This document shows, one piece after another, positions 47,833-61,800 of a stretch of 64,000 nucleotides of DNA. Where the stretch lies: contig CM075771.1 of NCBI GenBank assembly GCA_037974665.1, forward strand, positions 17,085,425-17,149,424. The letters are read 5' to 3'. Position 1 is the first letter of the stretch; every line of letters starts with the position of its first letter. The DNA is from Ehretia macrophylla. Lineage: Eukaryota; Streptophyta; Magnoliopsida; Boraginales; Ehretiaceae. The translations under genes and the position numbers were made by a program. A model generated the notes under the pieces. That model saw only the letters and a program-made list of their open reading frames with translations, did not search any database and was not told the DNA's origin.

Positions 47833-49969
47833 GGACAGTCATAAGATTGCACATTGACCAAGTAAACAGGCAGGGCACGATAAAACATGTAATTTCACTT
47901 GAAAGGCATATAGAGTTATATGAACATTAAACGAACAGCCATGTAACACATGTAAATCAAGCCATATAAATGTTTACGAAGTTCACGTGATCAAAGATAA
48001 AGATTATTCAACATTCAATAACATCTACGTGGGTTCGGGCGCAAGAAAAGCCTATTTGTCAACATGCAATGATCAAAATCACATTTAGCACTATAAAGGC
48101 ATTTATGGGCAGCCTACTAAACATATACTTCCACACAATATCCAAATGATCAACACTTAGCAAAACTACCTAGTCATTAGGGTTTCCATTTCGTGCATAT
48201 TCGTGCAATTTGATCCTCAAACCAACTCAAAGTCAATCTCAAGCCAGGCATCATTTAATTCAACATCCTCAAACATTCAAAACAGTCCATACAACATCCT
48301 GAAGCTAGAATCCCAAGCATTTAATTCAACAAGAGGAGTCACAACAATTTTTCTAAGCATAACACTAAGTGAAACCCTTACTGCAATAGGCTGTATTCTC
48401 ACAATTATTAAGATAAAGAAACAATCTCCAATTCCAGTGAATAAGATTTCAAATTAAAGCTTAAGAAGTGAGCTAAAATCAGAAACAAGTCTTGCATCAT
48501 TTGGAGTTCGAGATCATTAGTTATAGCCGAAACAGTGGGATAGCACAAAACTGTCCATATTTGCACACATTTCGATAATGGACGTTTTTGAGGTCTTTAG
48601 GATCAGCTTTAGCCTTAGTCCATTTCTGACAAAAATGTCCAGAACTGAAAAATATTGCAGCACACCAATTTTAATACATTTTTGACATCATTAACTAAGT
48701 CAAATATGGTTCGTTCTACAAGGTCAGTGCATCTGCCAAAACCTGCTTCATTTTTCCAGATTTCCAGATTTGGACACATTTTAAAGATTAGCCATTTTGA
48801 AGATCTTAGAATCAAAATTAGCTTCGGCCTATTTCTGAGAAAAATGTTCAAAACTGGCAAAACTAGGCACCTACCAATTTTCATGCATTTTCAACAATAT
48901 TTGCCTAGCTACACTTACCTCGAAACAATCTGGTCAGAGAGTTGTCAACAATCCGACTTCACCTATCACCACTTTCAAGCCAAAATCTTGCCATGCATGG
49001 TTGAAGAAGCTTACAAACGAACATATAACTCAAGTACAGAAGCAAAGACATACATTTAAGAGCATGCATGTGGATTTTTGAAGGATTTTCAAAAGGTTTT
49101 AGCCCTCACCTTAGCAAACAACCAAGAAGATACACAAAAACTTGTTGAAGCTCAAATCTCTTCTTCTTCTTGCTTAGCCGAGATTCCAACTTGGTTTTCT
49201 CTATTTTTCCTAGCCTAGTGATCAATCTCTTAGTACATGCATGAGGTTAGAACAAGAAGAAAAGAAATGGAAGCTTAAAACTCACCTAGGGCCGAAATGA
49301 AGGCTTCAAAGGGCATGCATGTGTGATTTTCGAACTCTAGCTAGTTTGGTTGAGCTTCTTCGATGGTTGCTTGTCTTGATGCACCAAGAATTGATGAAGA
49401 TGAGCAAGGGATGGTGAGAACTCAGCCAAGGCCGAAAGAGATAGAGAGGGAAAATGAGAGGGAGAGAGAGAGAAATGTGAGAGGAAAGAAGAAATGACAA
49501 AAAAAAAATGAAGGCCTTTGAAATTTTTGATGAGCATGTTCGGCCTTGAGCTTGATGAATCAGATTTTTGTGTCTTCAAGGTGGGATTTTAAAATGCTAG
49601 CATGGGCATGAAGCTTTTGGTCGAGCAAGGTGAAGAAATTGAGGAGAATTTGAGCAATTTTTTAAGCATTGATAAGTGTTTTTGTGTCATGACTTGTCTA
49701 GAATCATTTTGAATTAAACATGCATGCAAGAAACCACATAGTGGTCGGCCAAAGCTAGTCTCAAATCTGAATTTTTGTCATCTTTGAGCATTATTTTAAT
49801 TGTGTCTTGAAAGTGCAAAAAGAATAAGGAATAAAGAATAAGGAATGCTTAGTGTTTGGTGAATTTTTGTCTTCTAGTGAGTTGAATTAGGATTATAATA
49901 TTGATAGTGGATTTTGTAGGATTGTTTAATAGTCTAGTGCTTTGTATAAGATGCTTTCTTGATTAGCGT

Positions 49970-50350
49970 GAGGGCACGCTATCCTAGGTCTAGGGCACGC
50001 ACTACGAGGTATGACACGAACTTCAAGACGAGCGTACGTTTTTCAAGTAAATGCACGCTACCCTAAATGAATGCACGTAATTCAATGCATGGCACATAAA
50101 ATGATCACAATTCTTAAACCTATGTTAGGACACGTAATTCAAGGCTAGGGCACACAAAATGAGACGACGTACGCAATTCAAAGTCGGGGCACATAAGTCG
50201 AGGACTAGGGCACATAATTCTAGGTCAAGGCACGAATGACGAGGCATGCACGAAAACCAAGACATGGCACATAATCCAAGGTCAATCATATCATCCTTGG
50301 TCTATGGCACGCAAATCAAGGTAACACACATTATTCGGGGTCGGGCCTCA
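49970..50350 (-). repeat. ACGTG-type minisatellite in the right LTR
   Basis: About 380 bp of degenerate 20-bp units, matching the left LTR array unit for unit with scattered transitions. Confidence 0.75.
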
Positions 50351-53300
50351 CATACAACGTACGATCCGGGAGGGAAAAACAGCGCAAAGGAAGAAAAGTG
50401 TCCAGAAATTGATGAAAACGTTCGATTTTGGGCTCTGAAAACTTGCGCATCCGAGCAAGCTTGCTGGCCCCGACGTAGAGCTCTCAGATATCTTTCCAAC
50501 GGTATGCTGTGCGCCGCGTAACTCCTTACAGATCAAAAGTTATAGGCACCGGAGCAACGGAGACCTGGTCCTAAACCCAACGCCCTAGGTTTGCGGGCCC
50601 AGTCTCTACGTGAAATGATGTTGTCTTGCCCAAGGTGGCATGGGATTCGGTAATAGAAATCTGATGGATTAGGTAGTCTTCCTTTTTTGCGGCTCACGAC
50701 ATACGATCCGGGACAGAAAAACAGCGCAAAAGAACAAAAGTGTCCAGAAATTGATGAAAATATTCAATTTTTGGCTCCGAAAATAGGCGCAACCGAGCAT
50801 GCTTGCTGTCCTCATCGTAGATCTCTCGGAGAGCTTTCCAACAGTATACTGTGCGCCGCGAAACTCCTTACGGACCAAAAGTTATGGTCACCGGAGCGAC
50901 GGAGACCTGATCCTAAGTCCAACGCCCTCGGGTTGCGGGCCCAGCCTCTACGTGAAGTAAAGTTATCTTGCCCAAGGTGCCGTTCAGTAATATAAATGTG
51001 ATAGATTAGGTTGTCGTCATTTTCGCAGCTGACGACATACGATTTGTGACGGAAAAAGAGGGCAAAGGAAAAAAAGTGTACCGAAGCAGATGAAAACGTA
51101 AGATTTTGGGCTCCGAAAATAGGCGTAGCAGAGCAAGCTTGTTGCCCCTATTGTAGAGCTCTCGGAGAGCTTTTCAACAGTATGCTGTGCGCTGCGTAAC
51201 TCCTTACGGATCAAAAGTTATAGGCACCGGAGCGACAGATACCAAGTCACAAGCCCCACGCCCTCGGTTTGCGAGCCCAGCCTCTATATGAAGGGAAGTT
51301 GTCTTGCCCAAGGTGCCGTGGGATTCGGTAATAGAAATGTGATGGACTTGGTTGTCGTCCTTTTCGCGACTCACGACGTACGATCTGGGACAGAAAAACA
51401 ACACAAAAGAAGGAAAGTGTCCCGAAATAGATGAAAACGTTCAATTTTGGGCTCTAAAAATAGGCGCATTAGAGGAAGCTTGCTACCCCCGTCGTAGAGC
51501 TCTCGGAGAGCTTTTCAACAGTATATTGTACGCCGCGTAACTCCTTACGGATCAAAAGTTATGGGCACCAGAGCGATGGAGACTTGGTCCTAAGCCCTAC
51601 GCCCTCGGTTTGCGGGCCCAGCCTCTACGTAAAGTGAAGTTGTCTTGCCTAAGGTGGCGTGGGATTCAGTAATAGAAATGGGATGGATTAGGTTGTCGTC
51701 CTTTTCACGGCTCACGACGTACGATCCAGGATGGAAAAATATCGCAAAAGAAGAAAAGTGTACCGAAACTAATGAAAATGTTTGATCTTGGTCTCCAAGA
51801 ATAGGCGCAGCTGAGCAGGCTTACTGCGCCTGTCGTAGAGCTCTAGGAGAGCTTTCCAACGGTATGCTGTGCGCCGCGTAACTCCTTACGGAACAAAAGT
51901 TATAGGCACCGGAGCGACGAAGACCTGGTCCCAAGCCTTACACCCTCGGTTTGCGGGCCCAGCCTCTACGTTAAGCGAAGTTGTGTTACCCAAGGTGTCG
52001 TGGGATTCAATAATAGAAATGTGATGGCTTAGGTTGTCGTCCTTTTCGTAGCTCACGACGAACGATCTGGGACAGAAAAACAGCACAAAAGAAGAAAAGT
52101 TTCCCGAAACTCATGAAAACGTTCAATTTTGGGCTCCAAAAATAGACGCAGCCGAGCAAATTTGTTGCCCCCGTCGTAGAGCTCTCGGAGAGCTTTCCAA
52201 CAGTATGTTGTACGCTGCGTAACTCCTTACTGATCAAAAGTTATGGGCACCTGAGCAACGGAGACCTGGTCCCAAGCCCTAGGCCCTCGGTTTGCGGGCC
52301 CAGCCTCTACGTGAAGAAAAGTTGTCTTGCCCAACTTGGCGTGGGATTTGGTAATAGAAATGTGGTGAATTAGATTGTCATCCTTTTCGCGGCTCACGAC
52401 GTACGATCCGGGACGGAAAACAGCGCAAAAGAAGAAAAGTATCCCGAAACTGATGAATACATACGATTTTCAGCTCCGAAAATAGGCGCAGCCAAGCAAA
52501 CTTGTTGCCCCCATCGTAGAGCTCTCGGAGACCTTTCCAACGTTATGCTGTGTGCCGCGTAACTCCTTACAGATCCAAAGTTATGGGCACCGGAGCCACG
52601 GAGACTTGGTCTTAAGCCCCACGCCCTCGGTTTGCGGGCCCAGCCTCTAAGTGAAGCGAAGTTGTCTTTCCCAATGTGGCATGGGATTTGGTAATAGAAA
52701 TGTGAAGGATTAGGTTGTCGTACTTTTCGCGACTCACGACATACGATCCAGGTCGGAAAAACAGCTCAGAAAAAGAAAAGTGTCAAAAAACTGATAAAAA
52801 CGTTCAATTTTTGGTATCCGAAAATAGGCGTAGTTGGGCAGGCTTATTGCCCCCGTCGTAGAGCTCTCGGAGAACTTTCCAATGGTATGCTGTGCGCCCC
52901 GTAACTCCTTACAGATCAAAAGTTATGGGCACCGGAGCGACGGAGACCTGGTCTTAAACCCCACGCCCTCGGTTTGCGCCCCTAGCCGCTACGAGATGCA
53001 AAGTTTCTTGCCCAAGGTGGCGTGAGATTTGGTAATAGAAATATGATGGATTAGGTTGTTGTCCTTTTCGCGGCTCACGACGTATGATCCAAACCGAAAA
53101 AATAACAAAAAAAAAGAAAAATGGCCCAAAATTGATGAAAACGTTCTATTTTGGGCTCCAAAAATAGGCGCAGCCCAGCAAGCTTGCTGTCCCCATTGTA
53201 GATCTCTCAGAGAACTTTTCAACGGTATGTTGTGCGCCGCGTAACTCTTGACGGATCAAAAGTTATGGGCACCGGAGCAACGCAGAACTAGTTCTAAGCC

Positions 53301-56300
53301 CCACGCCCTCGGTTTGTGGCCCCATCCTCTACGGGAAGAAAAGTTGTCTTGCCCAAGGTGGCGTGAGATTCGGTAATAGAAATGTGATGGATTAGGTTTT
53401 CGTCCTTTTCGTGACTCACGACGTACGATCCGGGACGGAAAAACAGTGCAAAAGAAGAAAAGTGTCCCGAAACTGATGAAAATGTTCCATTTTCGGCTCT
53501 GAAAACAGGTGCAGCCAAGCAAACTTGTTGCCCCCGTCGTAGAGCTCCTGGAAAGCTTTTCAACAGCATGTTGTGCGCCGCATAACTTCTTATGGATCAA
53601 AAGTTATAGGCATTGGAGCCATGGAGACATGGTCATAAGCCCTCGGTTTGCGGGCCCAGCCTCTACGTGAAGCAAAGTTCTCTTGCCCAAGGTGGTGTGG
53701 GATTCAAAAATAGAAATGTGATGGATTAGGTTATCGTCCTTTTTACGGCTCACGACGTGCGATCCGGGACGAAAAAACAGCGCAAAAGGAAAAAAATGTC
53801 CAGAAATTGATGAAAACGTTCAATTTTGGGCTCTGAAAATAGGCGCAGCAAAGCGGGCTTGCTACGCCCGTCGTAGAGCTCTCGGAGTGCTTTCCAACGG
53901 TATGCTGTGCGCCGCGTAACTTCTTACGGATCAAAAGTTATGGGCACTGGAGCGACAAAGACCTGGTTCTAAGCCCCACGCCCTCGGTTTGCGGCCCCAG
54001 CCTCTACGGGAAGAAAAGTTGTCTTGCCCAAGGTACCGTGGGATTTGATAATTGAAATGTGATGGATTAGGTTGTCGTCCTTTTCGAGGCACACAACGTA
54101 CGATTCGGGACGGAAAAACAGCGCAGAAGAAGAAAATTATCCTGAAACTAATGAAAACGTTCGATTTTGGGCTCCAAAAATAGGCGCAACTGGGCAGGCT
54201 TGTTGCCCCTGTCGTAAAGCACTCGGAAAACTTTCCAACAGTATGCTGTGCGTCACGTAACTCCTTACGGATCAAAAGTTATGGGTACCAGAGCGATGGA
54301 GACCTGGTCCTAAGCCCCACGCCCTAGGTTTGCGGGTCGAGCCTCTACGTGAAGTGAAGTCGTATTGCCCAAGGTGGCATGGGATTCGGAAATAGAAATG
54401 TGATGGATTAGGTTGTCGTCCTTTTTACGGCTCACGACGTACGATCCGGGACGGAAAAACAGAGCAAAAGGAAAAAAATGTCTAGAAATTGACAAAAACG
54501 TTTGATTTTGGGCTCCGAAAACAGGCGAAGCATAGCGGTCTTGCTGCCCCCGTTGAAGAGCTCTCGGAGTGCTTTCCAATGGTATGCTGTGCGCCGCATA
54601 ACTCTTTACGGATCAAAAGTTACGGGCACTGGAGCGACGGAGACCTGGTCCTAAGCCCCACGCCCTCGGTTTGCTGGCCCAGCGTCTACGTGAAGAAAAG
54701 TTGTCTTGCCCAAGGTGGCATGGGATTTGGTAATAGAAATCCAGTGGATTAGATTTTCGTCCTTTTCGCGACTCACCACGTACGATCCGGGATGAAAAAA
54801 CAGCGCAAAAGAAGAAAAGTATCCCGAAACTGATGAATACGTACGATTTTTAGCTCCGAAAACAGGCGCAGCCAAGCAAACTTGTTGCCCCCATCGTAGA
54901 GCTCTCGGAGAGCTTTCTAATGGTATGCTGTGCGCCGCGTAACTCCTTACAGATCCAAAGTTATAGGCACCAGAGCGATGCAGACCTTGTCCTAAGCCCC
55001 ACGCCCTCGGTTTGCGGCCCCAGCCTTTACACGAAGAAAAGTTGTCTTGCCCAATGTGGCGTGGGATTTGGTAATAGAAATGTGGTGGATTAGATTGTCG
55101 TCATTCTCGCGGCTCATAACGTACGATCCGGGACGAAAAAACCGCGCAAAAGAAGAAAAGTATCCCGAAACTGATGAATACGTACAATTTTCAGCTTCGA
55201 AAATAGGCGCAGCCAAGAAAACTTGTTACCCCCATCGTAGAGCTCTCGGAGAGCTTTCCAACTGTATGTTATGCTCCGCGTAACTCCTTACGGATCCAAA
55301 GTTATGGGCACAAGAGCCACGGAGACTTGGTCTTAAGCCCCACGACCTCGGTTTGCGGGCCCAACCTCTAAGTGAAGCGAAGTTGTCTTTCCCAAGGTGG
55401 CATGGGATTTGGTAATAGAAATATGAAGGATTAGGTTGTCGTCCTTTTCGCGACTCACGACGTACGATCTAGGTCGGAAAAACAGCGCAAAAGAAGAAAA
55501 GTATTCTGATACTGATGAAAAAGTTCAATTTTGGGCTCCGAAAATAAGCGCAGTTGAGCAGGCTTACTTCCCCCGTCGTAGAGCTCTCGGAAAACTTTTC
55601 AACGGTATGTTGTGCGCCGCGTAACTCCTTACAGATCAAAAGTTATAGGCATCGGAGCGACGGAGACCTGGTCCTAAGCCCCACGCCCTCGGTTTGCGGC
55701 CCCAGCCTCCACAGGAAGCGATGTTTCTTGCCCAAGGTGGCATGAGATTTGGTAATAGAAATGTGATGGATTAGGTTGTCATCCGCTTCGAGGCTCACGA
55801 CGTACAATCCAAACCAGAGAAAAGCGCAAAAGAATAAAAGTGTCCCAAAATTGATGAAAACATTCGATTTTGGGCTCCGAAAATAGGCGCCGTTGGGCAG
55901 GCTTGCTGCCCCCGTTGTAGAGCTCTCAGAGAACTTTCGAACGGTATGATGTGCTCCGAGTAACTCCTTACGAATCAAAAGTTATGGGCACCTGAGCGAC
56001 GGAGACCTGGTCCTAAGCCCCACGCCCTCGGTTTGCGGGCCCAGCCACTACGTGAAGCGAAGTCGTCTTGCCCAAGGTGGAGTGCTATTCGGTAATAGAA
56101 ATGTGATGGATTAGGTTGTCGTCCTTTTCATGGCTCACGACGTACGATCCGGGACGGAAAAACAGTGCAAAAGTATAAAAGTATCCAGAAACTGATGAAA
56201 ATGTTCGATTTTCGGCTCTGAAAATAGGCATAGCCGAGCAGACTTGCTTCCCCCGTCGTAGAGCCCTCGGGGAGCTTTCCAACGGTATGCTGTGCGCCAC

Positions 56301-58824
56301 GTAACTCCTTACGGATCAAAAGTTATGGGCACTGGAGCCACGGAGACATGGTCACAAGCCCTCAGTTTGCGGGCCCAGCCTCTACGTCAAGCGAAGTTCT
56401 CTTGACCAAGGTGGCATGGAATTCGGAAATAGAAATGTGATGGATCAAGTTGTCGTCCTTTTTATGGCTCACAATGTACGATCTGGGACAGAAAAACAGC
56501 GCAAAAGGAGAAAAGTGTCTCAAGATTGATGAAAACTTTTGATTTTGGGCTCCGAAAACAAGCGCAGCAAAGCGGTCTTGCTGCCCCCGTCGTAGAGCTC
56601 TCTGAGTGCTTTCCAATGGTATGTTGTGGGCCGCATAACTCCTTACGGATCAAAAGTGATGGGCACCGGAGCGACGGAGACCTGGTCCTAAGCCCTACGC
56701 CCTCGGTTTGCGAGCCCATCCTGTACATGAAGAGAAGTTGTTTTGCTCAAGGTGGATTGGGATTCGGTAATAGAAATGTGATGGATTAGGTTGTCGTTCT
56801 TTTCACAACTCATGACGTACCATCCGTGAAGGAAAAACAGCAGAAATGAAGAAAAGTATCCAGAAACTGATGAAAACCTTCGATTTTGGGCTCCGAAAAC
56901 AGGTGCAGCCAAGAAAGTTTGTTGCCCCTATCGTAGAGCTCTAGGAGAGTTTTCCAACGGTATGTTGTGCGCCGCGTAACTCCTTACGGATCAAAAGTTA
57001 TGGGAACCGGAGCCATGCAGACCTAGTCCTAAGTCCCAAGCCCTCGGTTTGCGGGCCTAGCCTCTACGTGAAGCGAAGTTGTCTTGCCCAAGGTGGCATG
57101 GGATTCGGTAATATAAATCTAACGGATTAGGTTGTCGTCCTTTTTGCGGCTCACGACGTACGATCCGGGAGGAAAAAACAGCTCAAAAGAAGAAAAGTGT
57201 CCAAAAACTGATGAAAATGTTCGATTTTGGGCTCTGAAAACAGGTGCAGCCGAGCAGGCTTGCTGCCCCCGTCGTAGAGCTCTCAGAGAGCTTTCCAACG
57301 TTATGTTGTGCGCCTCATAACTCCTTACAAATCAAAAGTAATAGGCACCGGGGCGTCGGAGACCTGGTCCTAAGCCCTACGCCCTCGGTTTGCGGGCCCA
57401 GCCTCTAGGTGAAGTGAAGTTGTCTTGGCGCAGGTGGGATGGGATTCGGTAATAGAAATGTGATGGAATAGGTTGTCGTCCATTTCGCGACTCACGACGT
57501 ACGATCCGGAATAGAAAAACAGCGCAAAAGAAGAAAAGTGTCCAGAAACAGATGAAAACGTTCGAATTTGGGCGCCGAAAACAGGTGCAACGAAGCAAGC
57601 TTGCCGCCCCCGTCGTAGAGCTCTCGGAGAGCTTTCAAACGGTATGTTGTGCGCCGCGTAACTCGTTATGGATCAAAAGTTATGGGCAGCGGAGCGACGG
57701 AGACCTGGTCCCAAGCCCCACGCCCTCGGTTTGCAGGCCCAGCCTCTACATGAAGTGAAGTTGTCTTGCCCAACGTGCCGTGGGATTCGATAATAGAAAT
57801 GTGATGGATTAGGTTGTCATCCTTTTCGCGACACACGACGTATGATCTGAGAGGAAAAAACAGTGCAGAAGAAGAAAATGTTATCCAAAACTGATGAAAA
57901 TGTTTGATTTTGAGCTTCAAAAACAGGCATAGCCGAGCAGGCTTGTTGCTGCCGTCGTAGAGCTCTCGGAGAGCTTTCCAACGGTATGCTGCGCACCGTG
58001 TAACTCCTTACAGATCAAAAGTTATGGGCACCGGAGCGTCGGAGAGCTAGTCTTAAGCCCTACGCCCTCGGTTTGCAAGCCCAGCCTCTACATGAAGTGA
58101 ATTTATCTTGCCCAAGGTGCCATGGGATTCGGTAATAGAAATGTGATGGATTAGGTTGTCATCCTTTTTGCGACTCACGACGTACGATCCGGGACAAAAA
58201 AAAAAAAGCACAAAAGAAGAAAAGTATCACGAAACTGATGAAAATGATCAATTTCGGGCTCCAAAAACATGCGCAGCCAAGCAGGTTTGTTGCCCATGTC
58301 GTAGACCTCTCGTAGAGCTTTCCAACGGTATGCTGTTCACCGCATAACTCCTTACGGATCAAAAGTTATGGGCACCGGAGCGACGGATACCTGGTCACAA
58401 GCCCCACGCCCTCGGTTTGCAGGCCCATCCTCTACGTGAAACAAAGTTGTCTTGCCTAAGGTGTCGTGGGATTCAGTAATAGAAATGTGATGGATTAGGT
58501 TGTCGTCCTTTTCGCGGCTCATGACGTACGATACGGGACAAAAAAATAACGCAAAAGAAGAAAAGTGTCCCAAAATTGATGAAAACTTTCAATTTTTTTC
58601 TTTGAAAACAGGCGCAGTTGGGTAGGTTTGCTGCCCCAGTCGTAGAGCTCTCGGAGAACTTTGCAACGGTATGTTGTGCGCCGCTTAACTCCCTACGGAT
58701 CAAAACTTATTGGCACCGGATCGATGGAGACCTGGTTCTAAGACCCACGCCCTCGGTTTGTGGCCCCAGCCTCTACGGGAAGAAAAGTTGTCTTGCCCAA
58801 GGTGCCGTTCGGTAATAGAAATGT

Positions 58825-58840
58825 GATGGATAAGCTTTTC
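58825..58840 (+). repeat. Half-length satellite monomer junction, first copy
   Basis: gatggataagcttttcaac joins the start of the monomer to the agctttccaac part, omitting about 160 bp. The same junction with the same flanking variants (gccgttcggtaat before, ggatcaagagttatagg after) occurs at 62742-62757. Confidence 0.85.
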
Positions 58841-61800
58841 AACGATATGCTGTGCGCCGCGTAACTTCTTACGGATCAAGAGTTATAGGTTCTAGAGCGA
58901 TGGAGACTTAGTCCTAAGCCCTACGCCCTCGGTTTGCGGCCCCAGCCTCTACGGGAAGCGAAGTTGTCTTGCCCAAGGTGGCATGGGATTTGGTAATAGA
59001 AATGTGATGGATTAGGTTTTCATTTTTTTTGCGGCTCACGACGTACGATCCAGGACAGAAAAACAGCGCAAAAGAAGAAAAGTGTCCCAAAACTGATGAA
59101 AACGTTCAATTTTCAGCTCCAAAAATAGGCGCAGCCGAGCAAGCTTACAACCCATGTCGTAGAGCTCTCATAGAGCTTTCCAACGGTATGTTGTGCACTG
59201 TGTAACTTGTTACAGATCAAAAGTTATGGGCACCGGAGCGACGGAGACCTGGTCCTAAGCCCTACGCCCTCGTCTTGCAGGCCCAGCCTCTACGTCAAGC
59301 GAAGTTGTCTTGCCCAAGGTGGCGTGGGATTTGGTAATAGAAATGTGATGGACTAGGTTATCGTCCTTTTCGTGGCTCACGACGTACGATCCAGGCCCGA
59401 AAAACAGCGCAAAAGAAGAAAATTGGTCCGAAACAGATAAAAACATTCAATTTTGGTCTCCGAAAACAGGCGCAATTGAGCAGGCTTGCTACCCCCATCG
59501 TAGAGCTTTCGGAGAGCTTTCCGATGGTATGCTGTGCGTCGCGTACTCTTTTCGAATCAAAAGTTATGGGCACCGGAGCGACGGAGACCTGGTCCTAAGC
59601 CTTACGCCCTCGGTTTGCAGGCCCAGCCTCTCCGTGAAGTGAAGTTGTCTTTCCCAAGGTCGCGTGGGATTTGGTAATAAAAATGTGATTGATTAGGTTG
59701 TCATCCTTTTCGCAACTCACGACGTACGATCCAGGACGGAAAAACTGCGCAAAACAAGAAAAGTGTCCCGAAACTGATGAAAATGTTTGATTTTGGGCTC
59801 TGAAAACAGGCGCAGCTGAGCATGCTTACTGCCTCTGTCGTAGAGCACTTGGAAAGCTTTCCAATGGTATGCTGTGCGCCGCGTTACTCCTTACGGATCA
59901 AAAGTTATGGTCACTGGAGCAATGGAGACCTGGTCCTAAGCCCCACGCCTCGGTTTGCGGGCCCAGCCACTACGTGAAGCGAAGTTGTCTTGCCCAAGGT
60001 GGAGTGGAATTCGGTAATAGAAATGTGATGGATAGGGTTTTCGTCTTTTTTGCTGCTCACGACATACGATCTGGGACATAAAAACATTACAAAAGTAGAA
60101 AAGTGTCCTGAAACTGATGAAAATATAAAAATTTTTCCTCTGAAAACAGGTGCAGCCGAACAAGCTTGCTGCCCTAATATTAAAGCTATCGGAAAGCTTT
60201 CCAACGGTATGTTGTGCACCGCGTAACTCCTTACAAATCAAAAGTTATGGGCACCGGAGCAACGGGACATGGTCACAAGCCCTCGGTTTGCGGGCCCAGC
60301 CTCTACGTGAAGTGAAGTTGTATTGCCCAAGGTGGCATGGGATTCGAAAATAGAAATGTGATGGATTAGGTTGTCGTCCTTTTTACGGCTCACGACGTAC
60401 GATCTGGGACGGAAAAATAGCGCAAAAGGAGAAAAGTGTCCCAAAATTGATTAGAACATTTGATTTTGGGCTCCGAAAACAGGTGCAGCAAAGCGGTCTT
60501 GCTGCCCCTGTCGTAGAGCTCTCGGAGTGCTTTCCAATACTATGTTGTGCACCGCATAACTCCTTACGGATCCAAAGTTATGGGCACCGGAGCGACGGAG
60601 ACCTGGTCGTAAGCCGCACGCCCTCGATTTGCAGGCCCATCCCGTACATGAAGAGAAGTTGTTTTTCTCAAGGTGGAGTGGGATTCTGTAATAGAAATGT
60701 GATGGATTAGCTTGTCGTCCTTTTCGCGGCTCCCGACGTACGATCCGTGATGAAAAAACAACACAAAAGTAGAAAAGTGTCCCGAAACTGATGAAAAATT
60801 CAATTTTGGGCTCTGAAAACAGATGCAGCCAAGAAAGCTTGTTGCCCCTATCGTAGAGCTCTCGGAGAGTTTTCCAACTGTATGTTGTGCGCCACGAAAC
60901 TCCTTACAGATCAAAAGTTATGGGCACCGGTGCCATGGAGACCTGGTCCTAAGCCCCAAGCCCTCGGTTTACGGGCCTAGCCTCTACGTGAAGCGCAGTT
61001 CTCTTGCCCAAGGTGGCGTGGGATTCGGTAATATAAATGTGCTGGATTAGGTTGACGTCCTTTTCGCGGCTCACGACGAACGATCCGGGAAGAAAAAATA
61101 GCACAAAAAGAAGAAAAGTGGCCCAAAACTTATGAAAACATTCGATTTGGGGCTCTGAAAATAGGAGCAGCCAAGTAGGCTTGCTGCTCCCGTCGTAGAG
61201 CTCTTAGAGAGTTTTCCAACGGTATGCTGTGCACCGCGTAACTCCTTACATATCAAAAGTTATGGGCACCGGAGCGTCGGAGACCTGGTCCTAAGCCCTA
61301 CGCCCTCGGTTTGCGAGCCCAGCCTCTACGTGAAGCAAAGTTGTCTTGGCCAATGTGGCGTGGGATTCGGTAATAGAAATGTGATGGAATAGGTTGTCGT
61401 CCATTTCGCTACTCACGACGTACGATCCGGAATAGAAAAACAGCGCAAAAGAAGAAAAGTGTCCAGAAACTGATGAAAACGTTCGAATTTGGGCGCCGAA
61501 AACAGGTGCAGCAAAGCAAGCTTGCCGCCCCCGTCGTAGAGCTCTCAGAGAGCTTTCCAACAGTATGCTGTGTGCCGCGTAACTCGTTATGGATCAAAAG
61601 TTATGGGCACCGGAGCGACGGAGACCTGGTCCTAAGCCCCACGCCATCGGTTTGCAAGCCTAGCCTCTACGGGAAGGGAAGTTTCTTGCCCAAGGTGGTA
61701 TGGGATTTGGTAATAGAAATGTGATGGATTAGGTTGTCGTCCTTTTCGTGGTTCACGACGTACGATCCAGGCTGAAAAAATAGTGCAAAAGAAGAAAATG

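Larger units (their letters stand above)
39950..50352 (-). mobile_element. Family B two-LTR element with gag-only interior (TR-GAG-like), 10.4 kb
   Basis: Two family B LTRs of about 3.7 kb flank a 2.94-kb interior. The ends are TGTCACGCC...GGCCTCACA. The flanking satellite gives cacaa (39945-39949) and tacaa (50353-50357), a 5-bp target duplication with one transition. The order on the minus strand is LTR, initiator-Met primer site, gag remnant, unassigned DNA, polypurine tract, LTR. I see no protease, reverse transcriptase or integrase, so the element was either non-autonomous from the start (like the gag-only TR-GAG group described in plants) or an old deletion derivative. The gag part is broken, with several breaks. 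By-eye divergence of the LTRs is about 3-7% in stretches compared, suggesting insertion on the order of one to a few million years ago under commonly used plant rates. Confidence 0.9.
46610..50352 (-). mobile_element. Right LTR (5' LTR) of the two-LTR element
   Basis: 3,743 bp, collinear with the left LTR along its length. It carries the stem-loop at 47807-47832, the 209-bp duplication (48556/48765), a GA-rich tract at about 49432-49500 and the minisatellite at about 49970-50350. The primer site on its left shows that it is the 5' LTR of a minus-strand element. Confidence 0.92.
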
